From the NCBI GenBank assembly GCA_036480375.1, contig JAZGGI010000034.1:1-64000 (forward strand): 64,000 nt of DNA. The letters run 5' to 3'. Below the pieces are notes generated by a model. The model saw only the letters and a list, made by a program, of their open reading frames with translations. It was not told where the DNA came from and made no database searches. Within the stretch, counting starts at the first letter, position 1. The number at the start of each line of letters is the position of its first letter. Positions 1-8,360 of the stretch are shown here, one piece after another. The DNA is from Candidatus Zixiibacteriota bacterium. Lineage in GTDB: Bacteria > Zixibacteria > MSB-5A5 > GN15 > JAAZOE01. A program made the position numbers and the translations under genes.

Positions 1-12
1 AAATGTTCACAT

Positions 13-60
13 GTGGGAACCTGCCCGAAAGAGCGCTGCGCTTATTTTTGGATGGGCTGC
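13..60 (+). repeat. left copy of an inverted hairpin-type repeat flanking the helicase module
   Basis: This 48-bp stretch matches the reverse complement of 2496-2544. By eye 37 of 49 aligned columns agree with one gap, including the shared blocks GTGGGA, GCCCGAAA and CGCTTA. The copies face each other about 2.44 kb apart and enclose the helicase and zinc-ribbon genes. They could be the ends of a mobile element or two members of a dispersed intergenic palindrome family. I cannot tell which from one window. Confidence 0.55.
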
Positions 61-97
61 AGATCGTGCCGATAGATGATTTGTAGAAGTTATCCTT

Positions 98-117
98 CCC
101 AAGTCTGAAGACTTGGG
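98..117. repeat. perfect 9-bp palindromic hairpin
   Basis: CCCAAGTCT and AGACTTGGG form a perfect 9-bp inverted repeat separated by GA. No T-run follows, so it is not a good intrinsic terminator. It resembles dispersed intergenic palindromes and lies between the left flanking repeat and the promoter region of the helicase gene. Confidence 0.6.
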
Positions 118-163
118 GCACCCGGGAGAAGTAATCACATTTCTCAATTTTTGAAATAATAAC

Positions 164-200
164 TTGACACATTTATTGTCATTTACTATCATTTGCTATC
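164..200 (+). promoter_or_regulatory. TTGACA box and three tandem 10-bp repeats upstream of the helicase gene
   Basis: A perfect TTGACA lies at 164-169. It is followed by three contiguous imperfect 10-mers: ATTTATTGTC (171-180), ATTTACTATC (181-190) and ATTTGCTATC (191-200). The 10-bp period puts each copy on the same face of the helix, as in iteron or operator arrays. The array ends 3 bp before the AAAGGAG ribosome site at 203-209. The gene it precedes begins with an excisionase/MerR-type DNA-binding domain, so autoregulation is a natural inference. No -10 box is unambiguous: TACTAT and TGCTAT inside the repeats sit at poor spacing. Confidence 0.5.
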
Positions 201-217
201 ACAAAGGAGATTTATCA

Positions 218-2260
218 ATGGATAATATTGAAAAAGAATGGCTTTCTATAGAGGAAGCAGGAGCGTACTTAAATCTGGGGAAAACCGTCATTTACGAATT
301 AGCGCGCGAGGGACGAATTCCCGCTAGCAAAATAGGAAAAAAATGGACATTCGAAAAAAAACAGCTAGACGAGTGGCTTAGATCGAATCAGCCAGTTGAA
401 TCATTTTTCGTTTCTTTAGATGCAAACATTGACTCTAATTTAAATTTACGCGAACCGCAAATTGAGGGCTACATTTCCACATATGAGTTTTTTCAAGAGG
501 GCCAATCCAAAGCAATTATTCAAATTCCTGTGGGTTGTGGTAAATCTGGTTTAGCTTCAATATTACCAATTGGATTAGCCAGAGGTAGAGTTCTGGTCAT
601 TGCACCAAATCTTACAATAAAAAACACCCTATACGAGTCAATGGACATTACCAATAGGCGAAAATGTTTTTGGCGCAAGGTTAAAGTCTTGTCTAATTCT
701 CAAATGTCCTCTGGACCCTTAGTCTGTACCTTAGAGTCCGGCAATATATCGGTGGCTGAAAAAGCACATATCATAATAACCAATATCCAACAGCTAGCAA
801 CTAACGGCGATAAATGGTTAGCTCAATTCCCTGATCGCTTCTTCGACATGATAATTATTGATGAGGCGCATCATAGTGCGGCTTCCAGTTGGAAAAAAGT
901 TCTTGACAAATTCCCCGACTCTAAGGTAGTACATTTAACTGCGACGCCATTTCGTAGCGACCGTCAGGAAATAGATGGCAAATTAGTGTATCGTTACTCA
1001 TTCAGAAGCGCAACACTAAAGGGATACATAAAACGACTAAAGGCAAGTTATATAGCACCCAAAGAAATTGAAATATCTTTTTCAGATGACGAAAATAGAA
1101 TATATACACTTGAGGAAGTACTTGAGTTAAAAGAGGAGGAATGGTTTAGTCGAAATGTCGCACTTGCGAAACCATGCAACCAACACATTGTTGACAATAG
1201 TCTTGCCAAGTTGGAAGACCTGCGGATAACAGGTACTAGACATCAACTTATTGCTGTAGCATGTTCTATAAACCATGCCAAGGAAATCCGTTCTTTGTAT
1301 ATCGAACGTGGCTACAATGCCGAAGTTATTCATAGCAAACTTACTACTGACGAAAAAGATGATATTATGAGAAACCTCTATAATGGCACTCTTGACTGCA
1401 TTATTCAGGTACAAATGCTTGGCGAGGGTTTTGATCATCCTAAACTAAGTGTTGCAGCTATTTTTCGCCCATTTCGCACCTTGGCACCTTATATCCAATT
1501 CGTAGGTCGAATTATGCGTGTAGTTGTACAAAACCGCCCATCGCATCCTGACAACAATGGTCACATTGTTACACACCTTGGCATGAACTTGGATCAACGC
1601 CTTAAAGAATTCAAGCAGTTTGAAAATGATGATCAAGCTTTCTGGGAGAAAGTTATCAGCGGTGCAGAACCTGAGGTACCCAAAAGTGTGCGGGAAGGTT
1701 CGGCAAGACTGTCTGCAGATGAAAGCGATGTTGTAATTAGTGGCGAGATCGTCGATGCACTATGGGAAGAGGATTTTGCCGATATGGATGAAAAGTATAT
1801 CATAGAAGATTTACGTGAAAAGCTTAAGTCTTTAGGATTGGATCCTTCAATAGCGGAAGAAATTATAAAGCAGGCCAAAGGCAAGACAATTTCCCAGCGG
1901 AATGCTTCTGAAGCGTTTCCAATATTACCCCAAAAGGAATGGGAAACACTGAAACATCAAGTTTATGAACAGGGTAAACGCCTTGCCAAGATTCTCTTGA
2001 ATAATATAATGCTTGAAATGACAGGCGTTGAGATTCCCTACAAATACACTACCTTAAAGATAATGGGGCCAAATAACTTCGTTTCTGCGGTCATGATGGT
2101 GAATAATGAGATAAACAAACGTTTGGGCAAAGAGCGGGCGGAGTGTAGTTCTGAGGATTTTAGATCAGTACTTGACCCAAAGGTTCTAGATGAAATACTT
2201 AAGATTCTGGTTAGAAGAGTTCATAAAGCAAGGAGTGATTATGAGCAAAGGGAAACCTAA
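218..2260 (+). CDS. excisionase-type HTH fused to SF2 (DEAD/DEAH) helicase
   Basis: This encodes a 680-residue protein. Residues about 7-57 (EWLSIEEAGAYLNLGKTVIY...) are an excisionase/HTH_17 winged-helix domain of the kind that binds short DNA repeats. A superfamily 2 helicase follows. Its Walker A is PVGCGKS near residue 104, the DEAH box is at 215-218 inside IIIDEAHHSA, motif III is HLTATPFRSD, and the C-terminal RecA lobe carries GEGFDHP and motif VI QFVGRIMR. The last 150 residues are helical and unassigned. I chose the ATG at 218 because AAAGGAG lies 8 bp upstream; an open frame extends further upstream but lacks a ribosome site. The stop overlaps the zinc-ribbon gene by 20 bp. An HTH and helicase in one chain suggests site-directed DNA remodelling, in a mobile element or a defence locus. 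The exact role is unknown. Confidence 0.85.
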   Translation: MDNIEKEWLSIEEAGAYLNLGKTVIYELAREGRIPASKIGKKWTFEKKQLDEWLRSNQPVESFFVSLDANIDSNLNLREPQIEGYISTYEFFQEGQSKAIIQIPVGCGKSGLASILPIGLARGRVLVIAPNLTIKNTLYESMDITNRRKCFWRKVKVLSNSQMSSGPLVCTLESGNISVAEKAHIIITNIQQLATNGDKWLAQFPDRFFDMIIIDEAHHSAASSWKKVLDKFPDSKVVHLTATPFRSDRQEIDGKLVYRYSFRSATLKGYIKRLKASYIAPKEIEISFSDDENRIYTLEEVLELKEEEWFSRNVALAKPCNQHIVDNSLAKLEDLRITGTRHQLIAVACSINHAKEIRSLYIERGYNAEVIHSKLTTDEKDDIMRNLYNGTLDCIIQVQMLGEGFDHPKLSVAAIFRPFRTLAPYIQFVGRIMRVVVQNRPSHPDNNGHIVTHLGMNLDQRLKEFKQFENDDQAFWEKVISGAEPEVPKSVREGSARLSADESDVVISGEIVDALWEEDFADMDEKYIIEDLREKLKSLGLDPSIAEEIIKQAKGKTISQRNASEAFPILPQKEWETLKHQVYEQGKRLAKILLNNIMLEMTGVEIPYKYTTLKIMGPNNFVSAVMMVNNEINKRLGKERAECSSEDFRSVLDPKVLDEILKILVRRVHKARSDYEQRET

Positions 2261-2492
2261 GGGTCCAACCCCTTCACTTATTTCCGGTACTAATGGCACA
2301 CCAAAAAGAGCAAGCGTTAAAAGAAAATCGGCTTGCAAACGCTGTAAGACAACGCTAGAAAAGGGTACTACGTGCATTGATATTCCTCAATCTGGACGTG
2401 GAGTTTCTAGCAAAAAGCGATATTGCAATGACTGTTTTAAAAATATACTTGAGAAAACAAAGAGCGATTTAGAAGAACTTAGTTCATTGTGA
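2241..2492 (+). CDS. small zinc-ribbon protein
   Basis: This 83-residue protein has a basic N-terminal tail (KGKPKGPT, KRASVKRK). A probable zinc ribbon follows, built from C32-x2-C35 and C62-x2-C65, with an extra C45. The last 18 residues are helical and charged. The ATG at 2241 has AGGAG at 2231-2235 and lies inside the end of the helicase gene, so the two are probably translationally coupled. A basic tail plus zinc ribbon suits nucleic-acid binding or bridging to the helicase. I recognise no named family. Confidence 0.75.
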   Translation: MSKGKPKGPTPSLISGTNGTPKRASVKRKSACKRCKTTLEKGTTCIDIPQSGRGVSSKKRYCNDCFKNILEKTKSDLEELSSL

Positions 2493-2495
2493 TAC

Positions 2496-2544
2496 GTGGC
2501 CTGTCCGAAAATTAAGCGAAGCGTATTTTCGGGCCGGGTCCCAC
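2496..2544 (-). repeat. right copy of the inverted hairpin-type repeat
   Basis: This is the partner of 13-60 in reverse orientation. It is also internally palindromic: CCGAAAAT and ATTTTCGG form an 8-bp stem over a 12-nt loop, and GTGG/CCAC close the outside. It starts four bases after the zinc-ribbon stop codon, so it could also fold at the 3' end of the transcript. No T-tract follows. Confidence 0.55.
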
Positions 2545-2563
2545 ATAAAGCATTTACAATTAT

Positions 2564-2837
2564 TCAACCAATCTAACGTGTTTTCGGAATTCATCCTCAT
2601 ATATAAGATGAATCATATTGCAAATACACAATCATCAGTAAGGGCTCGTCGCGACAAGCCCGCCATATATGTCGCAACGAATCTTCGGTTCGCTCGCGAG
2701 CGAACCCTACGGGGAAAAAAACAGGCATGCGCCTGTCGTAATCACCACCGACTTGATATGACCAGAAACGTTAATCTGAGGAAACAAACCCATTTTAGAA
2801 GCGAGTAGTGCCGGATCCCTGCGATCCCGCCAATATT
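2564..2837. repeat. cluster of intergenic palindromes
   Basis: No credible gene lies here. There are three palindromes in a row. GGGCT.GTCGCGAC.AGCCC at 2642-2661 is perfect except for one base pair. A perfect 20-bp palindrome at 2687-2706 begins GGTTCGCTCG. ACAGGC/GCCTGT at 2721-2736 encloses ATGC. A weaker one (ATTCATC/GATGAAT) is near 2590-2614. Such runs resemble REP/BIME-type dispersed repeats. A 76-codon open frame over them is an accident of the repeats. Confidence 0.6.
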
Positions 2838-5012
2838 CTACAACAACTGCTTACTTTTGCGAATAAACCATTCCAGAGAAAGCGAAACAATTATGATAAT
2901 TAAAAGAACCAAATGATCCCAGAGGCGAATATCGTCGGTTTCCGTGACGCGGGTCGGATAAGCATCAACAGCGTCGATAATCGGCTGCAAATCCGAATAC
3001 GGCGCGAATACTCCCCCGGAATTGACCGCCGCCCGCTCCAGATTGGTCCAGTTCACGTCGGCAAAAGCCGTCTCACGATCAATATCATCGACGGCAAAGC
3101 GGCCCTCAAACCGACCCAGCCTGACGTTTTCGGCCATCAATTCGGCCCGGAAGGAATACTCCCCCGGCGCCAGGATACCGGCTTCCGAACGATACGCGCC
3201 AACTTTCGTAATATCTTGAATAATTCTCGCCCGCGTGGTATCACCGGATGCCGAAACGATAATCAATTCACCGGATGCGTTTTCAATCGGCCGGAACCCT
3301 TCGTCATGAGCCGCTCCGGAGAAAATAACCTCTTCCCCGTCCTGGAACACCTCGGATTGCGGTTCAAAATTAATCCGGTCGGTTTCATCGCCGATCGTCA
3401 GCCATCTGATAGAGGAGGAAAACAATTCCTGATAAACCGAGGCGTCGCCTCCCACCCCGAACGGATAAAACGACCAGTGCCAGAACGGCAAAACGGCCGA
3501 AGCAAGAATTTTCCCGGCGCCCATCCGCCGCAGGGCGAAACCGCATCTGCGGTCACGACTGTATTCGCCTTCGGCATAGGCCAAAGCCACGCCCGTAGAA
3601 CGAACGGAATCTACGATTACGACCGAAGCAAAAGGCGGCTGATTTGCCCAGGTGTTTTCAATCTCTTCCCGCGAATCTCCCAGCTTAGCCGCCGGATGAA
3701 GAATCATCTGCGGATCGGGAATCATCAAATATCGACCGTAATTTATCTGAGCCTCAGATACCGCCAGCGGCATCAGAGATTCGATGCGGCTTCGCGAACA
3801 GCTTTTGGCGTACTCCTCGCCCATGAGGACAAACAGTCCACCGCCCCGGTCGGTGAGATAAGAAACGAATTTATCATAATGTTGCGACAATCGCCCCAGA
3901 TTGGGATCAATCAGGATAACGGCATCATAGCTGTTGAGTTTTTCCGTCGTGTTGGGGAATCTATCCCCCAGTCTGTCCCCTCCGGCGGCATCAATAACCG
4001 AGACAACCTCGATATCTTCCCGGCCCCGCAGATAACGATTCAGAAAAGCGTATTCCTGATTCAGGGACGAACTGTACAGAAGGACATTAACTTTGCTTTT
4101 GAGAACTCGTACGGCAAATTTCCGGCGATTATTGAGCCGATTTTGCTCACCGGAATCGCCTGTAATCTCAAGATCAAGGATCATTTTCCCCGGCGCCGCC
4201 GGAGTAAACGTCAGCGACTTTTCGGCGGTCTTGCCGGAACCGGGCGGCGGTGCCGAAGCCTGAACGAGGGTTTGATTACCTTGCAATAGTCGTACCTGAA
4301 GCGATCCGGAAACCTGTCCCTGCTGCGAAATGATGGCTTGAATTTCAGTCTGGCGACCGGCATAGATTACGTTATTGTATTGCACCTCGTTGAGCGCGAT
4401 ATCGTTTTTCTCAATTGAATCGCCGACCGCAACGGTATAAATGGGACGATCAAAACCCCGCGCCAAATCGGCCAGATTTTCTCCATCTGTCCCACGGCCG
4501 TCTGAAAACAAGAAGATATAATCATGCCGGTCGAGTGTGGTTGATTTTCGTAGTTGATTGAGAGCCGTCCCGAAATCGGTTTTCCCGCCGTTAAGATTAA
4601 TTCCGGTCCTGGTGACATCAAGAGATTCAGCAAATGAATAATATTCCAAATCGAGGCTGTCAAATAGAATGACAAGTTCATTGCGAGTCAGAATTTCATC
4701 GACTAATTCCCGTTTTGTCTTATCGGAATTGATATTAACCGGTTGATCCATCGAATTGGAACAGTCAATAATGACGGCAGCCCTCTTATTCTTTTGATAT
4801 CTTTCGGTTATTGTTAGAACCGGTTGTGTCAATACCAGAAACAGAGCGATTAGCGCGGTGACTCGAAGCACAATCAATATTGATTTAGATAAAAGAGAAA
4901 GCGGAGGAGTTGTTTTGCGATAATACAGGTAAGTTATAATTAAAAATATCGCACACAGTAAAATGCTTAACCAAAGATATGTCCCCAGAAAATCTATGCT
5001 ATAATCGGTCAT
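2838..5012 (-). CDS. VWA-domain inner-membrane protein with amidotransferase-like fold
   Basis: This is a 724-residue membrane protein. Two N-terminal transmembrane segments (about 12-30 and 43-62) are followed by a von Willebrand factor A domain with the metal-binding MIDAS motif D83-C-S85-N-S87 and a later FLFSDGRGTDGEN. A beta-sandwich-like section follows (QTEIQAIISQQGQV...). Next comes a region resembling class I glutamine-amidotransferase-like domains of large VWA proteins (YDAVILIDPNLGRLS, YLTDRGGGLFVLMGEEYAK). One C-terminal transmembrane helix ends the chain (LLIIIIVSLSLEWFI). This architecture is common beside MoxR/BatA loci in Bacteroidota-like bacteria, but no MoxR or DUF58 gene is adjacent here. 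The role is unknown; a scaffold or sensor across the inner membrane is plausible. Confidence 0.75.
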   Translation of the reverse strand: MTDYSIDFLGTYLWLSILLCAIFLIITYLYYRKTTPPLSLLSKSILIVLRVTALIALFLVLTQPVLTITERYQKNKRAAVIIDCSNSMDQPVNINSDKTKRELVDEILTRNELVILFDSLDLEYYSFAESLDVTRTGINLNGGKTDFGTALNQLRKSTTLDRHDYIFLFSDGRGTDGENLADLARGFDRPIYTVAVGDSIEKNDIALNEVQYNNVIYAGRQTEIQAIISQQGQVSGSLQVRLLQGNQTLVQASAPPPGSGKTAEKSLTFTPAAPGKMILDLEITGDSGEQNRLNNRRKFAVRVLKSKVNVLLYSSSLNQEYAFLNRYLRGREDIEVVSVIDAAGGDRLGDRFPNTTEKLNSYDAVILIDPNLGRLSQHYDKFVSYLTDRGGGLFVLMGEEYAKSCSRSRIESLMPLAVSEAQINYGRYLMIPDPQMILHPAAKLGDSREEIENTWANQPPFASVVIVDSVRSTGVALAYAEGEYSRDRRCGFALRRMGAGKILASAVLPFWHWSFYPFGVGGDASVYQELFSSSIRWLTIGDETDRINFEPQSEVFQDGEEVIFSGAAHDEGFRPIENASGELIIVSASGDTTRARIIQDITKVGAYRSEAGILAPGEYSFRAELMAENVRLGRFEGRFAVDDIDRETAFADVNWTNLERAAVNSGGVFAPYSDLQPIIDAVDAYPTRVTETDDIRLWDHLVLLIIIIVSLSLEWFIRKSKQLL

Positions 5013-5095
5013 AATTATTTCTTATACGCACCAGCTGCATATCGGTTTAGAATTGATTATTAAGTGAATATAATTCTTGAAGGGAGCGGCGGCAA

Positions 5096-6076
5096 TTAAT
5101 TATCACGGGCAACGGTAAAATCAAGAATTTGTTTGAGGGTTTTGCGGTAAATATTATTTTTCATTTTATCGCATGAATTACCGGCTCGCTGGGAAAACTT
5201 ATGCGCGGCACGGTAGGCATAATCAATACCGCCCCGCTCGGTGACAAACCGGAGAATTTTATTTATTCCGCGCTTGTTAATTCCGTTGTTGAGTGATTTT
5301 GTTATTTCACGGCAGGTCTTTGCTGATGAGTTGGACAGCGCATATATCAAAGGAAGAGTTACCTTGCCTTGAATTAAGTCACTTCCGACCGATTTCCCGG
5401 TTTTCCGGGTATCACCGACATAATCGAGCAAATCATCGGCGATTTGAAACGCGATTCCAATATTTTCGCCAAAACTGTAAAACCGTTTTCTTTCTTTGCC
5501 GTCGGCCCTCTTCAAAATCGGACCGGCTTCACAAGCCGTCGCGAATAAAGAAGCGGTTTTATCTGAAATGATTTTCAAATAATCTTTTTCGCTCAACTCG
5601 TAGTTGGCCACTTCCTCAACCTGTCGAAGTTCTCCATAGCTGACTCGTTCGGTGGCATAACTTATAGATTGTATTAATTCCTGCGATTTTGTTTCGACCA
5701 GTATTCGAAAGGCTCTTGAAAAAAGGAAATCACCCATCAAAACCGAGATTAGATTCGTCCAGCGATGATTAACCGAATCCTGTCCCCGGCGAATGTCAGA
5801 TTCATCGACGACATCGTCATGCAGCAGAGTCGCGGTATGAATTAATTCAATGGCCAGAGCGGCGTCAATCATTTTCGGGGAAGTGTACCCCCCTCCGCGG
5901 GCGGATAAGAATAGAATAACCGGACGAAGCCGTTTCCCCCGGGCGGACATGATATGTTTTATAATACCGGATATCAACCTGGAATTGGCCGAAAGAAATT
6001 TATATAGCCTTTGGTCGAAGGCTTTCAAATCCCGAACAACGGGTTGAACCATCTCCTGTAAATTGGCATTGGTCAT
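5096..6076 (-). CDS. polyprenyl diphosphate synthase
   Basis: This is a 326-residue trans-isoprenyl diphosphate synthase. It condenses isopentenyl diphosphate onto an allylic primer to make the long chain for quinones or other lipids. Both aspartate-rich motifs are intact: D87-D88-V-V-D91 within LLHDDVVDESDIRRG, and D214-D215-L-L-D218 within FQIADDLLDYVGD. The substrate-binding GKRLRP and KTASLF are also present. Length and motifs fit the IspB/HepT group; chain length cannot be read with confidence. The start is an ATG behind GAGGATG. The gene lies between mazG and the VWA gene on the same strand, with an 83-bp gap before the latter. Confidence 0.9.
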   Translation of the reverse strand: MTNANLQEMVQPVVRDLKAFDQRLYKFLSANSRLISGIIKHIMSARGKRLRPVILFLSARGGGYTSPKMIDAALAIELIHTATLLHDDVVDESDIRRGQDSVNHRWTNLISVLMGDFLFSRAFRILVETKSQELIQSISYATERVSYGELRQVEEVANYELSEKDYLKIISDKTASLFATACEAGPILKRADGKERKRFYSFGENIGIAFQIADDLLDYVGDTRKTGKSVGSDLIQGKVTLPLIYALSNSSAKTCREITKSLNNGINKRGINKILRFVTERGGIDYAYRAAHKFSQRAGNSCDKMKNNIYRKTLKQILDFTVARDN

Positions 6077-6178
6077 ATCATCCTCAGTCGGGCATAATAA
6101 TACGCGTCCATAATAAAGTCAAACCGATTCGATAAGTTTTGACATCGGTTTATTTATTCTTATTACGATTAAAAGGCC

Positions 6179-6961
6179 TCAACTTTTGGCCTGGTTCCAA
6201 AGTTTTTCCATTTCCTCTAAATTTGTCTCCGAGAACTTTCTCCCCTGAGACTTAAGAGTTTTCTCAATAAATCCAAATCGTTCGATAAATCTATCGACAG
6301 TGCGCCTCAGAGCGTATTCGGGGTCAATTTTCAATTTGCGTGACAAATTAACCAACGCGAAGATTAAATCGCCCAGCTCATGGGTCATGCGTTCTTTATC
6401 GTTTTCATTAAATTCTTTTTCAAATTCGGCGGATTCTTCTTTAAGCTTATCAAAAATATCTTTGGCATTGTCCCAATCGAAACCGACTCCGGCCGCTTTT
6501 TCGCCGACCCGATAAGCCAGCAGAAGCCCCGGCATTGACCGAGGAATTCCGGAGAGAACCGATTCTTTTTCATTACTGTCAACTTTGATCTTTTCCCATT
6601 GATCGCGAACCTGATCAGGATTTAGGTCGCGTTTTTCGCCAAAAACATGAGGATGTCTGCGAAGTAACTTCACGCAAATATCCGAAGCGACATCGTCGAT
6701 ATTAAATCGCTTTTCCTCATCCGCGATCTGGGTGTGAAAATAGATTTGAATTAACAAATCTCCCAATTCTTCCCGGAGCCTACCCGACGATTCACTTTCG
6801 ATAGCTTCGACGACTTCGTAAGTTTCCTCAATCAAATAGGGCAACAGGCTTTTATGCGTTTGCGCCTTATCCCAGTTGCAGCCGTCTTCGGCTCTCAGGC
6901 GGGACATTATCTTCCGTAACCGCTCCAGAGGCGGTAAATTATCAAAATCGTTATGCGCCAA
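6179..6961 (-). CDS. mazG: MazG nucleoside triphosphate pyrophosphohydrolase
   Basis: This hydrolyses NTPs to NMP and pyrophosphate, a house-cleaning and stringent-response role. Two tandem MazG domains are visible. The first has the metal-binding helices EETYEVVEAIE and EELGDLLIQ. The second begins AGVGFDWDN, with KEESAEFEKEF and HELGDLIFALVNL. I place the start at a TTG at 6961, preceded by AAAGGAGAG, which gives 260 residues, the usual MazG length. Upstream in-frame codons encode an implausible cysteine- and phenylalanine-rich extension. The gene sits at the edge of the mobile island that begins near 7.1 kb. Confidence 0.9.
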   Translation of the reverse strand: MAHNDFDNLPPLERLRKIMSRLRAEDGCNWDKAQTHKSLLPYLIEETYEVVEAIESESSGRLREELGDLLIQIYFHTQIADEEKRFNIDDVASDICVKLLRRHPHVFGEKRDLNPDQVRDQWEKIKVDSNEKESVLSGIPRSMPGLLLAYRVGEKAAGVGFDWDNAKDIFDKLKEESAEFEKEFNENDKERMTHELGDLIFALVNLSRKLKIDPEYALRRTVDRFIERFGFIEKTLKSQGRKFSETNLEEMEKLWNQAKS

Positions 6962-7131
6962 TGTTCTCTCCTTTAATGCCGATAAGCCTATACAATACGT
7001 ATAATCGAACAAAAAGCCAAATCGAATTTTTATTTGCTGACTGTTCCGACAAAGTGATAATGTCCTAAATGAGCAAAATAGAAATGTCCTCATGAGAGGC
7101 TATAATGGGTTCCCAAAATTTAGGGAGGATT

Positions 7132-7197
7132 ATGGCCGGCGAGGATATTGTCAGGATGAGTTTGAGGGAATTGGGGAGGTTGAAGGTGGTTCATATT
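7132..7197 (+). pseudogene. N-terminal remnant of an ISNCY-like transposase
   Basis: After AGGGAGG, an ATG opens a frame reading MAGEDIVRMSLRELGRLKVV. This resembles the start of ISNCY-type transposases (pattern MS.KEL.RLKV..), just before their helix-turn-helix. The similarity stops after about 22 residues, where the frame runs into a tyrosine-recombinase remnant. A possible C-terminal piece of the same element lies at 9757-10012. The call is from memory of the family pattern and needs a search. Confidence 0.4.
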
Positions 7198-7430
7198 AAG
7201 GCAAAGCTTCGAGAAAAACTAATAAAGATTAGAGAGCAAGCTGGTATTGAAAAAAACTGACAACTCTCCATTCTCTTTGTCACACGTTTGCCAGTCAGCT
7301 TGTGCTGAACGGGGTTGATTTGCCAACAGTACAGAAGCTCATGGGCCATTCTGATATCCAGACAATGATGATTTACGCCCATCTTTCTCCAGATCATCTT
7401 TCTAATACGGTGAATAAGTTGGAGTTCTGA
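7198..7430 (+). pseudogene. C-terminal remnant of a tyrosine recombinase (XerC/D-like integrase)
   Basis: Two frames together encode the end of a phage-type integrase. The first reads LREKLIKIREQAGIEK. After a one-base shift in an A-run near 7250-7256 the frame continues HSLCHTFASQLVLNGVDLPT, then QKLMGHSDIQTMMIYAHLSPDHL. The box II motif H-x-L-R-H is recognisable, but its arginine is cysteine (SLCHTFAS). GH and the nucleophile tyrosine (MIYAHLS) remain. The rest of the protein is missing, so this is a fossil. It ends 14 bp before the first tRNA-Met fragment, which is the normal place for an integrase next to an attachment site. Confidence 0.8.
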
Positions 7431-7444
7431 TTTGAAATGACCGT

Positions 7445-7465
7445 CAGGCTCATAACCCGAAGGTC
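7445..7465 (+). repeat. tRNA-Met(CAT) anticodon-arm fragment, copy 1 (possible att core)
   Basis: The 20-mer CAGGCTCATAACCCGAAGGT is the anticodon arm of a methionine tRNA with anticodon CAT. It recurs at 8340 and 9737. Here it lies 14 bp after the recombinase fossil, and neither the tRNA 5' half nor the T-arm is present. It is read as an attachment-site duplication left by integration into a tRNA gene. Confidence 0.6.
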
Positions 7466-7658
7466 AATAGGTCATATTCTTCGTTTATATGTAGGTTTAC
7501 ACGGTTGATTGCCATCAAGAGATATTATTGATTTAGGTTGGATTATCTACTCGCAAGGAGTTTATTGATTCTGAACAAGATTTATTTATTCTTGCATTTT
7601 GATAAACAGATCGGGAATAGTGCGTGTCGTAGATTAGATCTTGGAAAGGATCAACCAT

Positions 7659-8141
7659 ATGGACAAAATAGCTCTCATAGCGTTCATCGCCAAAGCACAC
7701 AGACATACTTATGCGGCCCCAAAAGAAGTACGGAAACGACATTTATGCGAGATTCCGGTATCGCAAGGCCATACAGATCATGAGTATTCAGAGTGTGACT
7801 TGAGATATCATGATTCTTATGCGGGAAGTACTTGGGCTCCCGAAAGAGAGGTTGTCTTCTATAAAGAAGATCCTATCTGGTGTATGGCATATCAAGGACA
7901 AAATAATTCGGAGTATGGTGAACAGTTTTTTCAAGAACAGGCATTCCCTTTTCTAAAAAGAGCTTTAATGAATTTTGAGGATGATATTCCATTTCGGGGG
8001 CCAAGAGAGTTCTCTGAGGGTGATTTCAAGTATACTTTTGAAATGCATGGAGATTACGATTATTTCAAAGGCCAAGAGAGAATTTTCTACAAGGGAGACA
8101 GTGTCTTTTTTCAAGATGTTATGGGCTCGTTAATACGATAG
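7659..8141 (+). CDS. DUF5680 domain protein
   Basis: This 160-residue protein matches the DUF5680 pattern: an N-terminal FIAKAHRHTYAA, central RYHDSYAGS, EVVFYKEDPIWCMAYQG, then PFRGPREFSEGDFKYTFEMH and GQERIFYKGDSVFFQDVMGS. The family is often found alone or attached to XRE-type regulators; its function is not known. I start at the ATG at 7659 because AAAGGA at 7645-7650 precedes it by 8 bp. The gene lies between two tRNA fragments and looks like cargo of an integrated element. Confidence 0.75.
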   Translation: MDKIALIAFIAKAHRHTYAAPKEVRKRHLCEIPVSQGHTDHEYSECDLRYHDSYAGSTWAPEREVVFYKEDPIWCMAYQGQNNSEYGEQFFQEQAFPFLKRALMNFEDDIPFRGPREFSEGDFKYTFEMHGDYDYFKGQERIFYKGDSVFFQDVMGSLIR

Positions 8142-8195
8142 GCGTGCTGTTATGGTCGCCAACTTCCCCTATCGTGTGGGCGCACGTCTATGTTA

Positions 8196-8360
8196 ACATA
8201 CACCTCCTTCTAACATTTTTCAACATAATTAGCCAAAACAAGAGATAATGCGAGAAAACACCAGACAAAAGGTTCAAGCTAAGTTGTTGCTGTTATTACC
8301 TGTTAGTATCTGGTGCTTTCTACTGTTTGGACCTATGTACAGGCTCATAACCCGAAGGTC
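8196..8360 (+). repeat. 165-bp direct repeat, copy A (attachment-site-like)
   Basis: This copy matches 9592-9756 over its full length with scattered differences. Shared landmarks are ACATACACCT at the left, AACATAATTAGCCA, GAGAAAACACCAGACAAAA, TAAGCTAAGTTGTTGCT, TCTGGTGCTTTCTACTGT, and the tRNA-Met anticodon arm at the right end. The two copies flank the thioredoxin-like lipoprotein gene. Short TCTAACAT-type repeats at the left could be recombinase arm sites. Confidence 0.7.

Noticed and set aside
2578-2808. 76-codon frame in the palindrome cluster
   Set aside because: It is made of palindromic repeat sequence, is arginine- and threonine-rich and lacks a ribosome site.
2913-4289. Long plus-strand open frame opposite the VWA gene
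   Set aside because: It lies wholly antisense to a clear VWA protein with MIDAS motif and membrane helices. The translated sequence is arginine- and proline-rich with no domain pattern.
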